From: an uncultured Acetatifactor sp.
GTDB lineage: Bacteria > Bacillota > Clostridia > Lachnospirales > Lachnospiraceae
Length of the DNA stretch: 26,125 nt
Direction: 5' to 3'
NCBI GenBank assembly: GCA_910577235.1
Contig: CAJTMX010000046.1
Span: 1-26,125 of the forward strand
Shown here: positions 25,176 through 26,125 of the stretch, in pieces
How positions within the stretch are numbered: position 1 is the first letter of the stretch
Layout of the letters: every line of letters starts with the position of its first letter
Made by a program: the position numbers and the translations under genes
Notes under the pieces: model-generated
What the model saw: only the letters and a program-made list of their open reading frames with translations
What the model was told of the DNA's origin: nothing
The model's database searches: none

Positions 25176-25514
25176 TTATAAAACATTTCTCTCCATAAAT
25201 CCCCTCACCCTCTCCCGCAGTTCCTCGCTAAACTCCGCCAGATCCTCGACACCGATAGCCCCTTCCTGGATCAAATCCATTATAATAAACAGCATATTAG
25301 AACGACTAGCTCCCCTCACGATAACGCCGGTATCCCTCTTATCTTGCCTGATTCTCTCCTCCAGCGCCCAGAACTTATCGGAGGGATTGCCCTCCCCGTT
25401 AAGTATCTCCATATATTCATGGTTTAGCTTGTCCATGTAATGCTCCTGCCAGTCAGGCAGTTTGCTCCTAAATAATTTCCAATCCCGCTCATTGACGCCC
25501 TGTACTCTGCTCAT
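25176..25514 (-). CDS. Small conserved-looking protein of unknown function
   Basis: This 112-residue, highly charged protein begins MSRVQGVNERDWKLFR and contains PDWQEHYMDKLNHEYMEIL, KFWALEERIRQDKRDTGV and an acidic C-terminal LAEFSEELRERVRGF helix. I recall very similar short proteins in Lachnospiraceae that are sometimes labelled as transporters without good reason: no membrane segment is present here, so a cytoplasmic helical protein is more likely. I chose the ATG at 25514, with GGGA 7 nt upstream and the family-like N-terminus, over a GTG at 25535. It sits between two other small minus-strand genes with short gaps. Confidence 0.7.
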   Translation of the reverse strand: MSRVQGVNERDWKLFRSKLPDWQEHYMDKLNHEYMEILNGEGNPSDKFWALEERIRQDKRDTGVIVRGASRSNMLFIIMDLIQEGAIGVEDLAEFSEELRERVRGFMERNVL

Positions 25515-25586
25515 AATCTTGTCCCATCCTGCCACCGCTATTTTTTACCACATATTAAAATTCTTCTTCTGACGCCATTTCACAGA

Positions 25587-26066
25587 TCACATCATCATGC
25601 GTTCCAGTTCTTCCAACCCTCTGTCCAATTCCTTCAATTTAAGCATATACTGAATATCCGCCTCCGGCGTATCAAAGGACAGAACAATGTTCTGCGCCAC
25701 AGATTTCAGATACGCCCGCTCTTTCTGTAGGGACTCCAGAACCTCTTTCTTGGTCTGCGCCAGAAACATGGTCCCCTCTTCCGCCGATTCGGCAGAATCC
25801 GGTGTGTTTGGCCGGACCTGGTTCCTGCTCTGAGGCAGGAATTGGATATTCCCCCTTATATACTCCCCTCTTTGCACCTGCTTGATATCACCGCTTTTCT
25901 TCAGCGCGCTCAAACAGCCGGCAAAATGCGTTTCCATATAATCTACCCCATACTTCATCCCTGTCTTTTCATAGATTAGTTGACGAATCTCGTCATTGCT
26001 GTATATTCTGTTCCTCTCCATCTCTTTTCGCAAAGTGCTCTTTAGCCGCTTACTGATCGTCTCCAT
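25587..26066 (-). CDS. Possible winged-helix regulator with a coiled-coil C-terminus
   Basis: This 159-residue protein has an N-terminal half (1-70) whose pattern SNDEIRQLIYEKTG, then HFAGCLSALKKSGDIKQVQRGEYI, looks like a helix-turn-helix followed by a beta wing. A flexible Pro/Asn/Ser linker leads to a long Lys/Glu/Leu helix (about 105-159) that could form a coiled coil for dimerisation. I do not recognise the family. The ATG at 26066 was chosen because AAAGGGG precedes it; a TTG at 26084 would put that site inside the gene. A perfect 15-bp palindrome lies in front of the gene, which suits an autoregulated DNA-binding protein. A phage- or plasmid-type regulator is another option. Confidence 0.6.
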   Translation of the reverse strand: METISKRLKSTLRKEMERNRIYSNDEIRQLIYEKTGMKYGVDYMETHFAGCLSALKKSGDIKQVQRGEYIRGNIQFLPQSRNQVRPNTPDSAESAEEGTMFLAQTKKEVLESLQKERAYLKSVAQNIVLSFDTPEADIQYMLKLKELDRGLEELERMMM

Positions 26067-26085
26067 TTTTTCCCCTTTCGTCAAT

Positions 26086-26100
26086 TATTTTGTCAAAATA
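26086..26100. promoter_or_regulatory. Perfect 15-bp palindrome, candidate operator
   Basis: TATTTTG and CAAAATA form perfect 7-bp arms around a single base. The site lies between the likely -10 box (26113-26121) and the ribosome binding site of the gene starting at 26066, where a bound repressor would block transcription. Confidence 0.45.
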
Positions 26101-26112
26101 CTCTATTTTTCT

Positions 26113-26121
26113 ATTTTACCA
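26113..26121 (-). promoter_or_regulatory. Possible extended -10 promoter of the winged-helix gene
   Basis: The minus strand reads TGGTAAAAT, an extended -10 element, about 47 nt before the start codon. The -35 region falls outside the window. Confidence 0.35.
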
Positions 26122-26125
26122 TACT

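Overview
The window looks like a chromosomal segment from a Clostridia-type Firmicute, most likely Lachnospiraceae-like. The reasons are strong AGGAGG-type ribosome binding sites, TTG and GTG starts, a heterodimeric ABC exporter, a lipoprotein cyclophilin and a DUF305 protein. Most genes lie on the minus strand. The first 17 kb is moderately GC-rich. Around 17,030-17,060 the composition changes abruptly to strongly AT-rich and stays so to about 23,700, then returns toward intermediate values.

Layout. 107-3674: two overlapping ABC half-transporters with a promoter and a hairpin in the leader. 3987-4451: a small secreted DUF3888-like protein (plus strand). 4513-10000: RecQ helicase and a large Upf1-like SF1 helicase fused to a C-terminal nuclease domain. 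10048-10734: lipoprotein peptidyl-prolyl isomerase. 11244-11804: a duplicated DUF305 protein (plus strand). 11826-13466: glycerate 2-kinase carrying an unusual in-frame tandem repeat of nine 13-residue units. 13620-13856: a small conserved-looking protein. 13947-17056: a PLD-nuclease/SF2-helicase fusion overlapping a SAM-dependent methyltransferase.

17050-23631: the most interesting part. It is a tightly packed AT-rich operon, in transcription order Dam-like DNA adenine methylase, HerA-type ATPase, NurA-type nuclease with an inserted zinc ribbon, an SF1 helicase with a C-terminal RecB-like nuclease domain, and a DEDDh 3'-5' exonuclease. A good sigma-A-like promoter lies just before it. Immediately upstream is a GIY-YIG/DUF4357 nuclease gene (23699-24604). 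I infer a horizontally acquired DNA-processing or anti-phage defence system. The HerA-NurA pair would be the resection motor and nuclease, the SF1 helicase-nuclease and the exonuclease would process ends, and the methylase would mark self DNA. I do not recognise this exact five-gene combination as a named system.

24776-26066: three small genes of uncertain function. The last has a possible winged-helix N-terminus and a perfect 15-bp palindrome in its promoter region, suggesting autoregulation. No tRNA, rRNA, insertion sequence, integrase or CRISPR array was seen.
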